Positions 33,023 through 41,078 of a DNA stretch of 64,000 nt are shown in pieces. The notes beneath the pieces are model-generated. The model saw only the letters and a list, made by a program, of their open reading frames with translations. It was not told the origin of the DNA and ran no database searches. Positions within the stretch are counted from its first letter, which is position 1; the number at the start of each line of letters is the position of its first letter. The stretch spans positions 49,488-113,487 of the forward strand of contig NZ_CAMILN010000001.1 in the NCBI RefSeq assembly GCF_946222045.1, read 5' to 3'. Origin of the DNA: an uncultured Peptoniphilus sp. (GTDB lineage: Bacteria > Bacillota > Clostridia > Tissierellales > Peptoniphilaceae). The position numbers and the translations under genes are program-made.

Positions 33023-34171
33023 CTAAAAAATCGCATCAAGAGTTACATCAAACTCGTAATCTGGATAGATGGATTTTAATTTATCTCTTATCTCTTTTTT
33101 CAGAGCATCCTTTTCTTCTCTCGTCTTTACAGAATCGGCATTGTAATCAATGTCTATATAAATTTTCTTGCCCTCAAGGACAATGTCGTGGAAGGAGTAA
33201 ATATTTAGGGACTCCCTCACAATTTTTTTAAGGCTCTGAGAAACAGAGTTAATCATCTCATTGCTACTGCCCTCGGGGTCTGCGTGAATGATTAATTTTA
33301 TCCCAAGTAAATCAGAGATTTCCCTCTCAACCTTGTCCACAATGTTGTGGGCCTCTTCTAAGGTCAAATTATAATCTAGGGCTGCATCAATTATCACAAT
33401 CATATTGTCTGGACCAAAGTCTGTCACCATCATGTTGTGAACATTGGATATGCCCTCGTAGTTAGAAACCTTGGACTTTATCTCGTGTTTAGTTTCGTCA
33501 CTAAGTCCACGTCCAAGAATAATTGAAATAGTTTCGTATATTAGTGAAATAGCTGTGTATAAAATAAATAAGGCAACTATTAAACCAACATAACCATCTA
33601 ATATTTTTCCTGTGAACTTTTCTATTAATATAGAAATAATTACAACAGAAGTTATAAGTGTGTCGCTAAGTGAATCCTTCTCTTGGGCCTTCAAAGTTAC
33701 AGAGTCAATTGCCCTTGCAACCTTTGAATAAAGAGAGGCCTGCCAAAATTTTATTGCCACAGTTACAATCAAAATCACAAGAGTGGATTTTGGATAAGAA
33801 ATGGCGACTGGATGAAGGATTTTTCCCACAGAAGTTTTCAAAAATTGAAAACCAACGGAAAGTACAATACCAGAAACTACAAGAGAAATCAAATACTCAA
33901 GTCTCCCGTGTCCATAGGGGTGGTCTTTGTCTCTTGGTTTTGCAGCAAGTCTTATGCCCAAAATAGAAATAATAGAGCTGACACAGTCTGTAATATTATT
34001 TACTGCGTCAGATAAAATTGAAATTGAGCCAGTAAAGATATACAAGATAACTTTTAAGACAGCTGCAAGTATATTTGATATAAGTCCAAGAAGAGAAGTC
34101 TCTTTAGAAATTTTTGCCCTGTCATATCCATAGGCAGATTCTCCCCTCTTCAAAATAAGTTTTGCGAACAT
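33023..34171 (-). CDS. Cation diffusion facilitator (CDF) metal transporter
   Basis: A 382-residue divalent cation exporter. Six membrane segments carry the family metal sites: SILSDAVNNITDCVSS (segment II) and SLSDTLITSVVI (segment V). The loop DKDHPYGHGRLEY and a cytoplasmic C-terminal domain follow; the latter extends about 70 residues beyond the usual length. The metal (Zn, Mn, Fe or Cd) cannot be told. It is first in the operon with the Trk system and ung. Confidence 0.93.
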   Translation of the reverse strand: MFAKLILKRGESAYGYDRAKISKETSLLGLISNILAAVLKVILYIFTGSISILSDAVNNITDCVSSIISILGIRLAAKPRDKDHPYGHGRLEYLISLVVSGIVLSVGFQFLKTSVGKILHPVAISYPKSTLVILIVTVAIKFWQASLYSKVARAIDSVTLKAQEKDSLSDTLITSVVIISILIEKFTGKILDGYVGLIVALFILYTAISLIYETISIILGRGLSDETKHEIKSKVSNYEGISNVHNMMVTDFGPDNMIVIIDAALDYNLTLEEAHNIVDKVEREISDLLGIKLIIHADPEGSSNEMINSVSQSLKKIVRESLNIYSFHDIVLEGKKIYIDIDYNADSVKTREEKDALKKEIRDKLKSIYPDYEFDVTLDAIF

Positions 34172-34242
34172 TAGTCCTCCAAAATTTATAATAATAAAAA
34201 TAGGCTAAAAGCCCACTTACTTAGATTTCTTAATTTAAAACA

Positions 34243-34251
34243 ATTATAACA
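34243..34251 (-). promoter_or_regulatory. Extended -10 promoter of the CDF-trk-ung operon
   Basis: TGT-TATAAT on the minus strand, 72 bp upstream of the CDF start codon. Confidence 0.6.
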
Positions 34252-34318
34252 CTAGTATATTAGTAATAAAAGGAAAAGAACTTTCCTATATTCTGGGAAG
34301 TAACTTAATAATTTCAAA

Positions 34319-34350
34319 ATAAAAAATGCACCAGATTTACCTGGCACATT
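34319..34350 (-). terminator. Terminator of proC-DJ-1
   Basis: A 10-bp stem with two G-U pairs (AATGTGCCAG / CTGGTGCATT), a 6-base loop and a run of U, 14 bp after the DJ-1 stop. Confidence 0.88.
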
Positions 34351-34363
34351 TTCTAATCTTATC

Positions 34364-34930
34364 TTAAATAAATTTTTTAAGTTGTGGAAGGAGTAGACCT
34401 TCTGCAACTTCTTCTGCCTTTTCCTTTGAAACTAGAATTTCAACTAGCTTAACCCCAAGTAGGATTGCAAGGGCTGGCCCCATAGCAGTTATTATGTTGT
34501 CTTCAACAACTACTGCTGTGTCTTGTGGGTCCTTAACCTTCAATCTATTTTCAACTCCTGGGTAGCAAGTGAATTTTCCGTCCTTTAAAAGACCTGCTGC
34601 ATCAAGAACTTGTGGTCCTGCACAAATTGCTATTACTTTTCTCTCTTCATCATTAAAGACATTGGCAAACTCAAGAACTTTTTTGTCATTCATGAGATTT
34701 GTAGCACCAGGTTGACCTCCTGGAATGTACATTGCCTTATAGTCTTCGATGTTAATCTCATCAAAAGTCTTATCAGCAAGAACTGTCACACCGTGAGCTC
34801 CCTTAACTTCAAGTCTATCCTTAATAGAAACTGTATCAACCTTTAAGTCGGCTCTCCTAAGGACATCAACAATTGTTAAGGCTTCAATTTCTTCAAAACC
34901 TTCTGCCAAAAATACCAATAAATCTTTCAT
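34364..34930 (-). CDS. DJ-1/PfpI family protein
   Basis: A 188-residue single-domain protein of the DJ-1/YajL group. The reactive Cys sits in the elbow VIAICAGPQVL, preceded by the conserved GGQPGATNL. Glu in FLAEGFEEIEALTIVDVLRRA is the usual partner. Known members act as glyoxalase-like or protein/nucleotide repair enzymes under oxidative or carbonyl stress. It starts 9 bp after proC. Confidence 0.92.
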   Translation of the reverse strand: MKDLLVFLAEGFEEIEALTIVDVLRRADLKVDTVSIKDRLEVKGAHGVTVLADKTFDEINIEDYKAMYIPGGQPGATNLMNDKKVLEFANVFNDEERKVIAICAGPQVLDAAGLLKDGKFTCYPGVENRLKVKDPQDTAVVVEDNIITAMGPALAILLGVKLVEILVSKEKAEEVAEGLLLPQLKKFI

Positions 34931-34939
34931 AATGACCTC

Positions 34940-35704
34940 CTATTTATTCATAATAGAATCAACTGCATTTATAATTGCAGACCTAAAACCATCCTTTTCT
35001 AAAGATTTTACTCCCTTGATAGTCGTTCCACCAGGTGTTGTAACTTGGTCCTTTAGTTCACCTGGGTGAATACCAGACTCCCTAACCATTTTTGCTGATC
35101 CAGCAACTGCTTGAGATATAACCCTATAAGCCATATCCCTTTGCATTCCATAAGAAACTGCTGCGTCTGCTGCTGCTTCAATGTACATGTAGACATAGGC
35201 AGGCATACAACCTGAAACTGCCTCATAAATTTTTATATTTTTTTCTTCTACGATTTCAGTTTCTCCAAAGTTGGACAAGATTTTTCTTATCTCTTTAACC
35301 TCTTCTTCTGAAATATTTTTGCCAGGGCAAATTCCTGTCATAGAATTTAAAATTTTTGCTGGTGTATTTGGAAGAGCCATCATAAGCTTTTTATTTGGAA
35401 GGCTTTTTTCAAGTTTCTCAAGGTCAAAGGCTGAAGTAATAGAAATAATGATTTGATCTTTTACTTCGTCTTTTATTGTTTCGATTACATCTTCATAGAC
35501 ATAGGGCTTAACTGCAAGGATAATTGCATCTGCACCCTTCACTACGTCTGCTTCTGAATCAACTACTCTTGCTGCTTCATTGCCCCTAAAGGCATCTCTC
35601 TTTTCTTCGCTCCTGTCGTAAAGAAAAGTTTCTATATTATTATCTAAAAGACCATGTGCCATGGCAGCACCCATGTTACCAAGGCCTATAATTCCCATTT
35701 TCAT
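34940..35704 (-). CDS. proC: Pyrroline-5-carboxylate reductase
   Basis: A 254-residue enzyme for the last step of proline synthesis, using NAD(P)H. The N-terminal GIIGLGNMGAAMAHGL, central MALPNTPAKILNSMTGICPG and C-terminal TTPGGTTIKGVKSLEKDGFRS are standard. The ATG at 35704 is 7 bases after AAGGAG. No proA or proB is nearby, so proline may come from ornithine or glutamate elsewhere. It is cotranscribed with the DJ-1 gene. Confidence 0.95.
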   Translation of the reverse strand: MKMGIIGLGNMGAAMAHGLLDNNIETFLYDRSEEKRDAFRGNEAARVVDSEADVVKGADAIILAVKPYVYEDVIETIKDEVKDQIIISITSAFDLEKLEKSLPNKKLMMALPNTPAKILNSMTGICPGKNISEEEVKEIRKILSNFGETEIVEEKNIKIYEAVSGCMPAYVYMYIEAAADAAVSYGMQRDMAYRVISQAVAGSAKMVRESGIHPGELKDQVTTPGGTTIKGVKSLEKDGFRSAIINAVDSIMNK

Positions 35705-35757
35705 CACATCACTCCTTAAGTAGATTATACACGAAATTACTTAAAAATTCATTTTTG

Positions 35758-35766
35758 TGCTATAAT
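35758..35766 (+). promoter_or_regulatory. Extended -10 promoter of the chromate transporter pair
   Basis: TGC-TATAAT ends only 16 bp before the ATG at 35783, so the leader is about 10 bases and starts near the GAGGTG ribosome site. Confidence 0.6.
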
Positions 35767-35782
35767 TTGATGAGGTGATTTA

Positions 35783-36343
35783 ATGAAAAAAATTTCTATC
35801 TCAAAGTTATTTTTGACTTTTTTTAAAATAAATGCCATAACCTTTGGTGGTGGCTATACAATTGTCCCTGTTATAAAGGACATCTTCGTATCAGACCTAA
35901 AACTCATTGAGGAAGACCAGATGATGGATATAGTTGCCATCTCCCAAGGTGGACCTGGGGCCATGGCAATTTCTTGCTCAGTCCTTACAGGTTACTATTT
36001 AAGAGGGCCTCTTGGAGCAATAACTTGTCTTGTTGCATCAGCTCTTCCATGTCTTATAATTTTGTCGATAATTTCGAACTTTTACCAAGAATTTAAGTCA
36101 AACTTTTTTATAAACGCAGCCCTAGAAGGCATCAGTGGAGTAATCTCTGCAGTATTATTTATAACAGTGGCTCGCATGGGAATTTCTTCTTACAAGAATA
36201 ATCCACGTTTTAGTGTAGTGATGATTATCCTAATCTTCCTAGTTGCCTTTTTCACAAGTATCAACACAGGTCTAATAATTTTATTCTGTGCTATCGCAGG
36301 AATTTCTTATTTTAGTGTCATTGAGAGGTACAAAAATGCTTGA
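35783..36343 (+). CDS. chrA: Chromate-transporter family protein, N-type half
   Basis: A 186-residue half-length CHR protein with about five membrane segments. The conserved FFKINAITFGGGYTIVPVIKD near residue 12 and ISQGGPGAMAISCSVLTGYY match the family. Two such halves act together in the short-chain CHR type. It overlaps the second half by 8 bp. True substrates in anaerobes are often unknown; chromate is only the name-giving one. Confidence 0.92.
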   Translation: MKKISISKLFLTFFKINAITFGGGYTIVPVIKDIFVSDLKLIEEDQMMDIVAISQGGPGAMAISCSVLTGYYLRGPLGAITCLVASALPCLIILSIISNFYQEFKSNFFINAALEGISGVISAVLFITVARMGISSYKNNPRFSVVMIILIFLVAFFTSINTGLIILFCAIAGISYFSVIERYKNA

Positions 36344-36893
36344 TTTATTTTTAATTTTCTTTAAAATCGGATGCTTAGCCTTTGGTGGCGGTTACGCAGT
36401 AATACCCTTGATTTCAAAGTACGTTGTTGAAGAACACGCCTGGATCTCTACAAGAGAATTTATAGATTTGATTTCAATTTCACAAATGACTCCAGGACCA
36501 ATTGCCATTAATTCAGCAACCTTTGTTGGACAAAATGTCAACGGACTCCTTGGCTCAATTATAGCAACAACAGGCCTAGTCCTTCCTCAGTTCATTCTTA
36601 TGATGATCCTTGGCTACTTCCTCTTTAGCAAGGGCAAAAAATTTAAAATCATGGACTACTCCTTACTTGGCATCAAGGCAGGAGTTGTGTCCCTCATCTT
36701 TATAACAACCTTAAAACTCTTCCAGTCATCAGTCTTCCCTGATGGACTTAAGCTACAGGGCATGAGCCTAGCAGCCCTTATCTCCTTCGTCCTTGGCTTT
36801 GTCCTCTACATGAAAAAAGTGGACCTCTTTAAGCTCATAGGACTAGGGGCTGTGATTGGGATTGGAGTCAAGTACGCTTTGACTCTTATGTAA
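36336..36893 (+). CDS. chrA: Chromate-transporter family protein, C-type half
   Basis: A 185-residue partner of the preceding gene: FFKIGCLAFGGGYAVIPLISK and SISQMTPGPIAINSATFVG are the paired family motifs. The chosen start, ATG 36336, lies inside the end of the first half; an ATG 48 bp upstream would give an unrelated N-terminal tail. The two probably form a heterodimer with opposite topologies, as in known paired CHR proteins. A terminator follows. Confidence 0.92.
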   Translation: MLDLFLIFFKIGCLAFGGGYAVIPLISKYVVEEHAWISTREFIDLISISQMTPGPIAINSATFVGQNVNGLLGSIIATTGLVLPQFILMMILGYFLFSKGKKFKIMDYSLLGIKAGVVSLIFITTLKLFQSSVFPDGLKLQGMSLAALISFVLGFVLYMKKVDLFKLIGLGAVIGIGVKYALTLM

Positions 36894-36898
36894 AATAG

Positions 36899-36926
36899 AA
36901 CTCCTTGGACAAACCAAGGAGTTTTT
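36899..36926 (+). terminator. Terminator of the chromate transporter pair
   Basis: A perfect 10-bp stem AACTCCTTGG / CCAAGGAGTT with a 5-base loop and T run. Confidence 0.92.
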
Positions 36927-36948
36927 CTTTATTTCTCTGATAATTAAT

Positions 36949-36977
36949 TTGCACTTTTACTGTTCATGCAATAAAAT
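36949..36977 (+). promoter_or_regulatory. Promoter of the MerR-type regulator gene
   Basis: TTGCAC (36949-36954), a 17-bp spacer and TAAAAT (36972-36977), about 43 bp before the ATG at 37020. Confidence 0.55.
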
Positions 36978-37019
36978 GACTTTAAACTGGTACATTTTTG
37001 TAGAAAGTTAGGTGATATT

Positions 37020-38255
37020 ATGAGAACAGGAAAATTTTCAGAACTAACAGGATTATCAAAAGATACAATTTATTACTATATAGATAGAGGATTAATTTAT
37101 CCTGATAAAGTAAATAATCGCTACTCTTTTAATAAAAAGAACTTAGAGAATGTTGAAATCATAAAACTTTATCAAGATATGGATTTTTCTATTGATGAGA
37201 TTATTTCAATAATATCATTATGGAATTGGTCTAATAACACTGAAGAAAATATAAAAAATGAGCATTTAAATAGACTGTTAAAAAAAGAGCGTGAAATTGA
37301 AAACGATATATCAAAGTTAGTTAGAAAAAAAGAATTATTAATCGATGAAATAAATAGAATCGATTGTAAAAACGAAGAGAATTTTAATAATATAGAAATC
37401 GGATTTCCTGTTAAAAATATAGAGGTGCTATCCTGTCCACGTTGTAATAATCAATTTAGTATAAATAACGCATCAATGAATTCAAAATACATATTTAATG
37501 CTGACTTAGAATGTTCCTGTGGACATAAATTAAAGATTAAAAATGGGATAGTTGTAACTGGTAATAAATATAAATCTTTTTATGATAAACCCGATATTAA
37601 CCGCGATTTATACTTAGACATGCCTTCTATATATTATAAATCATTAAATATAATAGGAAATGAAATTTCTAAGTATTTAAATAGTTTAGAACTAGAAAAT
37701 AAAATAATAATGGAAACTAATATTAATGGATTTTCATTTCTTTATAATAATTTAAAATGCTTTAAAAATAATTTTACCATTATTTTGATTGATAAATACG
37801 AAGAGGTTCTATTGAATTATAAAAACCAGTTATCAAAAGTTTTAGAGAATCCAAATATAGTTTTTATTGCTGATGATTCTTTAGAATACCCAATAAAAAA
37901 AGAAGTTGTTGATGTAGTTATTTCACTTTTCAGCGGAAATGAACATCAGCTTTATAAGAAGGATAATTACTTTGAAAATATTTATAAATACATAAAAAAC
38001 AATGGAAGTATTGTTGGTGCATATCAATCTTATGAACCTAATTCTAAATCAATTAAAAATTTAAAAATAAAATATCCTGAATCATCTGAAAGACTATATC
38101 TTAAAAATATTTTTTTAGATAATTTAAATAAATTTTTTAAACAAACTAAATCTGTTGACTTAGAGAAAGTTAATGCTTACTCTAATAAACATTCTTTCGA
38201 ATGCCACGAAAAAGGAGATCTTATGACTCACACAATTTTCAAAGGAATAAAATAA
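37020..38255 (+). CDS. MerR-family regulator with zinc-ribbon and degenerate methyltransferase-like domain
   Basis: A 411-residue protein. Residues 1-70 are a MerR winged helix (GKFSELTGLSKDTIYYYIDR), and about 75-115 a charged dimerisation helix. Residues 139-167 form a Cys4 ribbon (CPRC, then CSCGHK) of the kind that precedes RlmA-type methyltransferases. About 195-400 follow the class I methyltransferase order: ILIDKYEE, IVFIADDSLEYP, VVDVVISLFSGN and YIKNNGSIVGAYQS. The glycine-rich SAM loop (motif I) is replaced by METNINGFSFL, so catalysis is doubtful and a ligand-sensing role is likely. G+C is clearly lower than in neighbours. It precedes an AGCS symporter and a PuuD-like hydrolase. 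Confidence 0.8.
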   Translation: MRTGKFSELTGLSKDTIYYYIDRGLIYPDKVNNRYSFNKKNLENVEIIKLYQDMDFSIDEIISIISLWNWSNNTEENIKNEHLNRLLKKEREIENDISKLVRKKELLIDEINRIDCKNEENFNNIEIGFPVKNIEVLSCPRCNNQFSINNASMNSKYIFNADLECSCGHKLKIKNGIVVTGNKYKSFYDKPDINRDLYLDMPSIYYKSLNIIGNEISKYLNSLELENKIIMETNINGFSFLYNNLKCFKNNFTIILIDKYEEVLLNYKNQLSKVLENPNIVFIADDSLEYPIKKEVVDVVISLFSGNEHQLYKKDNYFENIYKYIKNNGSIVGAYQSYEPNSKSIKNLKIKYPESSERLYLKNIFLDNLNKFFKQTKSVDLEKVNAYSNKHSFECHEKGDLMTHTIFKGIK

Positions 38256-38349
38256 TATTGAGTCAGCTCCATGTTATTTAAAATTTTTAGGAATTTTAAT
38301 ATTATCTATTCTAAAATATCATTTTCAAATAAAATAATATTTTTATCTA

Positions 38350-38380
38350 TTGACCTTGAGCCAAGCCTTTGATTTATAAT
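38350..38380 (+). promoter_or_regulatory. Promoter of the AGCS-PuuD operon with a 19-bp spacer
   Basis: TTGACC (38350-38355) and TATAAT (38375-38380) are separated by 19 bp. Overlong spacers of 19-20 bp are the hallmark of promoters that MerR proteins activate by twisting DNA. CTTG-AGC-CAAG and CAA-GCCT-TTG are short dyads inside it, but no long palindrome is obvious. Confidence 0.6.
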
Positions 38381-38414
38381 TTTATTACATTACAAAAGCA
38401 AAGGAGGAAAAGTT

Positions 38415-39776
38415 TTGAAAACGATTTATAACTTAATGATTGGTTTTGCCAATTGGATTTGGGGATGGCCTATGCTGATTTTTTTAGCTGCTTCTGGTAT
38501 TTATCTAGGTATTCAAATCAGAGGAATTCAATTCACAAGATTTAAATATATAATGAAAAATACCATTGGGTCAATGAAAAAGTCCGGATCAGCAGGTGGT
38601 GTCTCAGGGTTTCAAGCTGTTTCTGCAGCTCTTGCAGCAACTTTAGGCACTGGCAATATCGTTGGTATCGGTATTGCAATAGCTTACGGTGGTCCAGGTG
38701 CTATATTCTGGATGTGGATGGTTGGATTAATTGCTATGGGAATAAAATTTTCTGAAGTTGTTGCTTCTGTAAAATTCAGGGAACGCCGTCCAGATGGGGA
38801 GTATAGTGCTGGTCCTTATAACTACATTTCAAAAGGTATAAAGAGTCAATCACTCGCTAGATTTTTATCTATTGGATATGTAATAAGCTTAATAGTAGTT
38901 TTACTAATTGCTGCTGGGGTCCATACAGGAGCAATCACCGATGCAATGGAACATATTCATGTATCCAGATTTATATCTACAACTATAGCAATTGTATTTG
39001 TAGTTTTTATAGTTTATGGCGGTGTAAGTAGAATTGTGAATTTTACTGAAAAACTAGTTCCAATAATGGCAACTATATACATAATAGCTTGTATTATTAT
39101 GATTATTATACATATAGATAATTTTATACCATCTCTATTGTCTATATTCAAATATGCTTTTACTGGCCACTCTGCTGTAGGTGGTTTTGCTGGATCTGCT
39201 GCTGCTATGACAATTCGTTGGGGAGTAGCAAGAGGAATGTATTCTAATGACTCAGGTAATGGAATTCAATCTATAGTGCACGGACAGGCCGACGTACAAC
39301 ATGCTGTAGAACAAGGAATTTGGGGCGTTTTTGAGGTTTTCTTTAGCACCATAGTAGTATGTACTTTCTCAGCTCTCGCCATTTTAAGTTCTGGTTCATG
39401 GACTAAATATGGTATAGAAGATTCGGGTGTATTAGCTCAACGAGCTTTTTCAGATTCACTCGGAACTTTTGGTACAGTGCTCATTACTTTAGCAATAGTT
39501 TTATTTGCCTTTTCAACAGTGCTAAGCTTTGCTTTCTTTATAGAAAATCAGACTACAAGTTTATTTGGTAAAAAAGTAGGCAAATTTGTTCAACTAATAT
39601 TCTTCATATTTATGGGAATTGGAGGAGTATTTGGTGTAGCTAAACTACTTCAAATTGCAGATTTCGGAAATGCTTTCATAATTTTAATTAATATGATAGC
39701 TGTATTAATGTTAGGTAAGACTATAGGAAAAGAAACAAAAGAATTTTTTGATAAAATTGATAGAGGTGAATTATGA
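38415..39776 (+). CDS. Sodium:alanine/glycine symporter, AGCS family
   Basis: A 453-residue membrane transporter for small neutral amino acids with Na+. Family signatures are GFQAVSAALAATLGTGNIVGIGIAIAYGGPGA, given here only by its ends at residues 61-92, then WGVARGMYSNDSGNGIQS and a WGVFEVFFSTIVVCT segment. It starts at TTG 38415, which follows AAAGGAGG. Its stop overlaps the PuuD start (ATGA). Linkage to a gamma-glutamyl hydrolase suggests that the imported substrate could be an amine or amino-acid derivative; this is inference. Confidence 0.92.
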   Translation: MKTIYNLMIGFANWIWGWPMLIFLAASGIYLGIQIRGIQFTRFKYIMKNTIGSMKKSGSAGGVSGFQAVSAALAATLGTGNIVGIGIAIAYGGPGAIFWMWMVGLIAMGIKFSEVVASVKFRERRPDGEYSAGPYNYISKGIKSQSLARFLSIGYVISLIVVLLIAAGVHTGAITDAMEHIHVSRFISTTIAIVFVVFIVYGGVSRIVNFTEKLVPIMATIYIIACIIMIIIHIDNFIPSLLSIFKYAFTGHSAVGGFAGSAAAMTIRWGVARGMYSNDSGNGIQSIVHGQADVQHAVEQGIWGVFEVFFSTIVVCTFSALAILSSGSWTKYGIEDSGVLAQRAFSDSLGTFGTVLITLAIVLFAFSTVLSFAFFIENQTTSLFGKKVGKFVQLIFFIFMGIGGVFGVAKLLQIADFGNAFIILINMIAVLMLGKTIGKETKEFFDKIDRGEL

Positions 39777-40513
39777 AACCGATAATAGGAATAACAACAA
39801 ATTATGTTGACGATGATAAATTTTTTATGGACTTAGGTCTTGGTGCTTTAGGACAATCTTATTCAGCAGTAGCAATAGATTATTTTAATGCAATCAAAGA
39901 AGCAGGTGGTATACCAATAATTATTGCTCCAACATATGATACCGATTATCTTGACTCAGTATTAAATCTTTGTAACGGAATTTTGATAACAGGGGGTAAT
40001 GATGTAAATCCATTACTTTATAACAAAAACAATAACTCAAAAGTTGGAAGAGTTCTTAAAATTCGAGATAACTCAGATTTTTATTTAACTGAAAAATGTA
40101 TAGAAAAAGATATTCCACTTCTAGGTATTTGTAGAGGTATACAAGTTTTAAATGTTGTTCAAGGTGGGACTTTATACAGACATATTGATACAAACAAGCT
40201 CTTGGATCATTCTGCTGTAAATAGTTATAAATCTATTATATCTCACTTTATAGATGTAGAAAAAGATTCATTTCTATATGAAGCGTTTAAAACAACTAGG
40301 ATTGGAGTTAACTCTTTTCATCATCAAGGAATAGAGAAGCTTGGTGCGAATCTTAAGTCCATTGCCAAAAGTGAAGATGGGCTTTGCGAATCAGTCCAGA
40401 TGGAAAATAAAAAATTCATTGTTGCTACACAGTTCCATCCTGAAATGATGTTTGAAGATGAAAAACTTTACTTAGAAATCTTTAAACTTTTTGTTAAAAA
40501 ATGTAAAAACTAA
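39773..40513 (+). CDS. Gamma-glutamyl-gamma-aminobutyrate hydrolase (PuuD-like, peptidase C26)
   Basis: A 246-residue class I glutamine-amidotransferase-like hydrolase. The oxyanion region is ILITGGNDVNPLLY, the nucleophile Cys is in LGICRGIQVLNVVQGG, and the catalytic His is in TQFHPEMMF, with SFHHQGI between them. Known members split gamma-glutamyl-GABA or related gamma-glutamyl compounds. It is coupled to the AGCS gene. No other putrescine genes are near, so the physiological substrate is open. Confidence 0.9.
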   Translation: MKPIIGITTNYVDDDKFFMDLGLGALGQSYSAVAIDYFNAIKEAGGIPIIIAPTYDTDYLDSVLNLCNGILITGGNDVNPLLYNKNNNSKVGRVLKIRDNSDFYLTEKCIEKDIPLLGICRGIQVLNVVQGGTLYRHIDTNKLLDHSAVNSYKSIISHFIDVEKDSFLYEAFKTTRIGVNSFHHQGIEKLGANLKSIAKSEDGLCESVQMENKKFIVATQFHPEMMFEDEKLYLEIFKLFVKKCKN

Positions 40514-40520
40514 TTTACTA

Positions 40521-40560
40521 AAAAACCTAACCTATTTAAATTTTAAATGGTTAGGTTTTT
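40521..40560. terminator. Long bidirectional terminator between PuuD and relE
   Basis: AAAAACCTAACC and GGTTAGGTTTTT pair, with ATTTAAA/TTTAAAT continuing the stem almost to the tip. It ends the rightward AGCS-PuuD unit. The relE stop codon (40545-40543) lies inside it. Confidence 0.85.
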
Positions 40561-40800
40561 TCTTTTTATATTAAGTACTATTAACTTGTCGTCATCAATT
40601 TTTGCAAGGAGCCTATAGGCACCAATCCTATACCTCCAGATGCCTTTGAAGTTGCCAATTAGGGCCTTGCCATAAAATCTTGGATCCTGACAAGCAATGA
40701 GATTGCCTTCCATCCAATTTTTTATAAGTTTTTGGGATTGTCTATCAAGTTTTTTAAAGGACTTGTCAAACTTTTTAGTAGTTCTTACTTGGTAGGTCAT
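40543..40800 (-). CDS. relE: RelE/YafQ-family toxin with an altered C-terminus
   Basis: An 85-residue RelE-type mRNA interferase. VRTTKKFDKSFKKLD at the start, and the core ALIGNFKGIWRYRIGAYRLLAKID are typical. The usual end of the family (G-H-R-x-x-V-Y after the last strand) is missing: here LNIKRKNLTI follows and the frame stops inside a terminator. The catalytic Arg/Tyr positions may be lost, so activity is uncertain. The start overlaps the antitoxin gene by 4 bp. Confidence 0.85.
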   Translation of the reverse strand: MTYQVRTTKKFDKSFKKLDRQSQKLIKNWMEGNLIACQDPRFYGKALIGNFKGIWRYRIGAYRLLAKIDDDKLIVLNIKRKNLTI

Positions 40801-41021
40801 AGGTCAAGCTCTTTAAATAAATCTTCAATAGGTCTTGTTTCAACCTCGCCCCTAGCTTCTCTTTCAAGAAAGTCTTCAGCCACCTTCATGTCGAACTCAT
40901 CTTCCAGCTTCTCTTCCATCAACCTCTTAAAAAGAGTAGAAAGAGGTTCCCCCATAAGATCAGCATAAGCAGTAAAGGCTCTCTCCTCTTCAGCGTTAAG
41001 TCTTACAGATACAGTCTTCAT
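40797..41021 (-). CDS. relB: RelB/DinJ-type antitoxin
   Basis: A 74-residue antitoxin. The N-terminal MKTVSVRLNAEEERAFTAYADLMG is a ribbon-helix-helix DNA-binding start, and the acidic C-terminal half (DFLEREARGEVETRPIEDLF) is the toxin-wrapping part. The ATG at 41021 is 6 bases after GAGGTG; longer frames have no site. Repressor action on its own promoter is expected from the family. Confidence 0.9.
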   Translation of the reverse strand: MKTVSVRLNAEEERAFTAYADLMGEPLSTLFKRLMEEKLEDEFDMKVAEDFLEREARGEVETRPIEDLFKELDL

Positions 41022-41040
41022 ATCCATCACCTCTAAGGCA

Positions 41041-41069
41041 ATTGTATTACATTGTGTTACATAAATCAA
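41041..41069 (-). promoter_or_regulatory. relBE promoter with possible RelB operators
   Basis: TTGATT (41069-41064), a 17-bp spacer and TACAAT (41046-41041). The spacer and -10 hold two direct TRTTACA units 10 bp apart (read on the plus strand as TATTACA and TGTTACA), plausible sites for a ribbon-helix-helix repressor. Confidence 0.65.
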
Positions 41070-41078
41070 TGAGGAGCT

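Noticed and set aside
34172..34318. Small gene or RNA between the CDF and DJ-1 genes
   Set aside because: The stretch holds a promoter and AT-rich sequence; no reading frame with a ribosome site and no stable fold were found.
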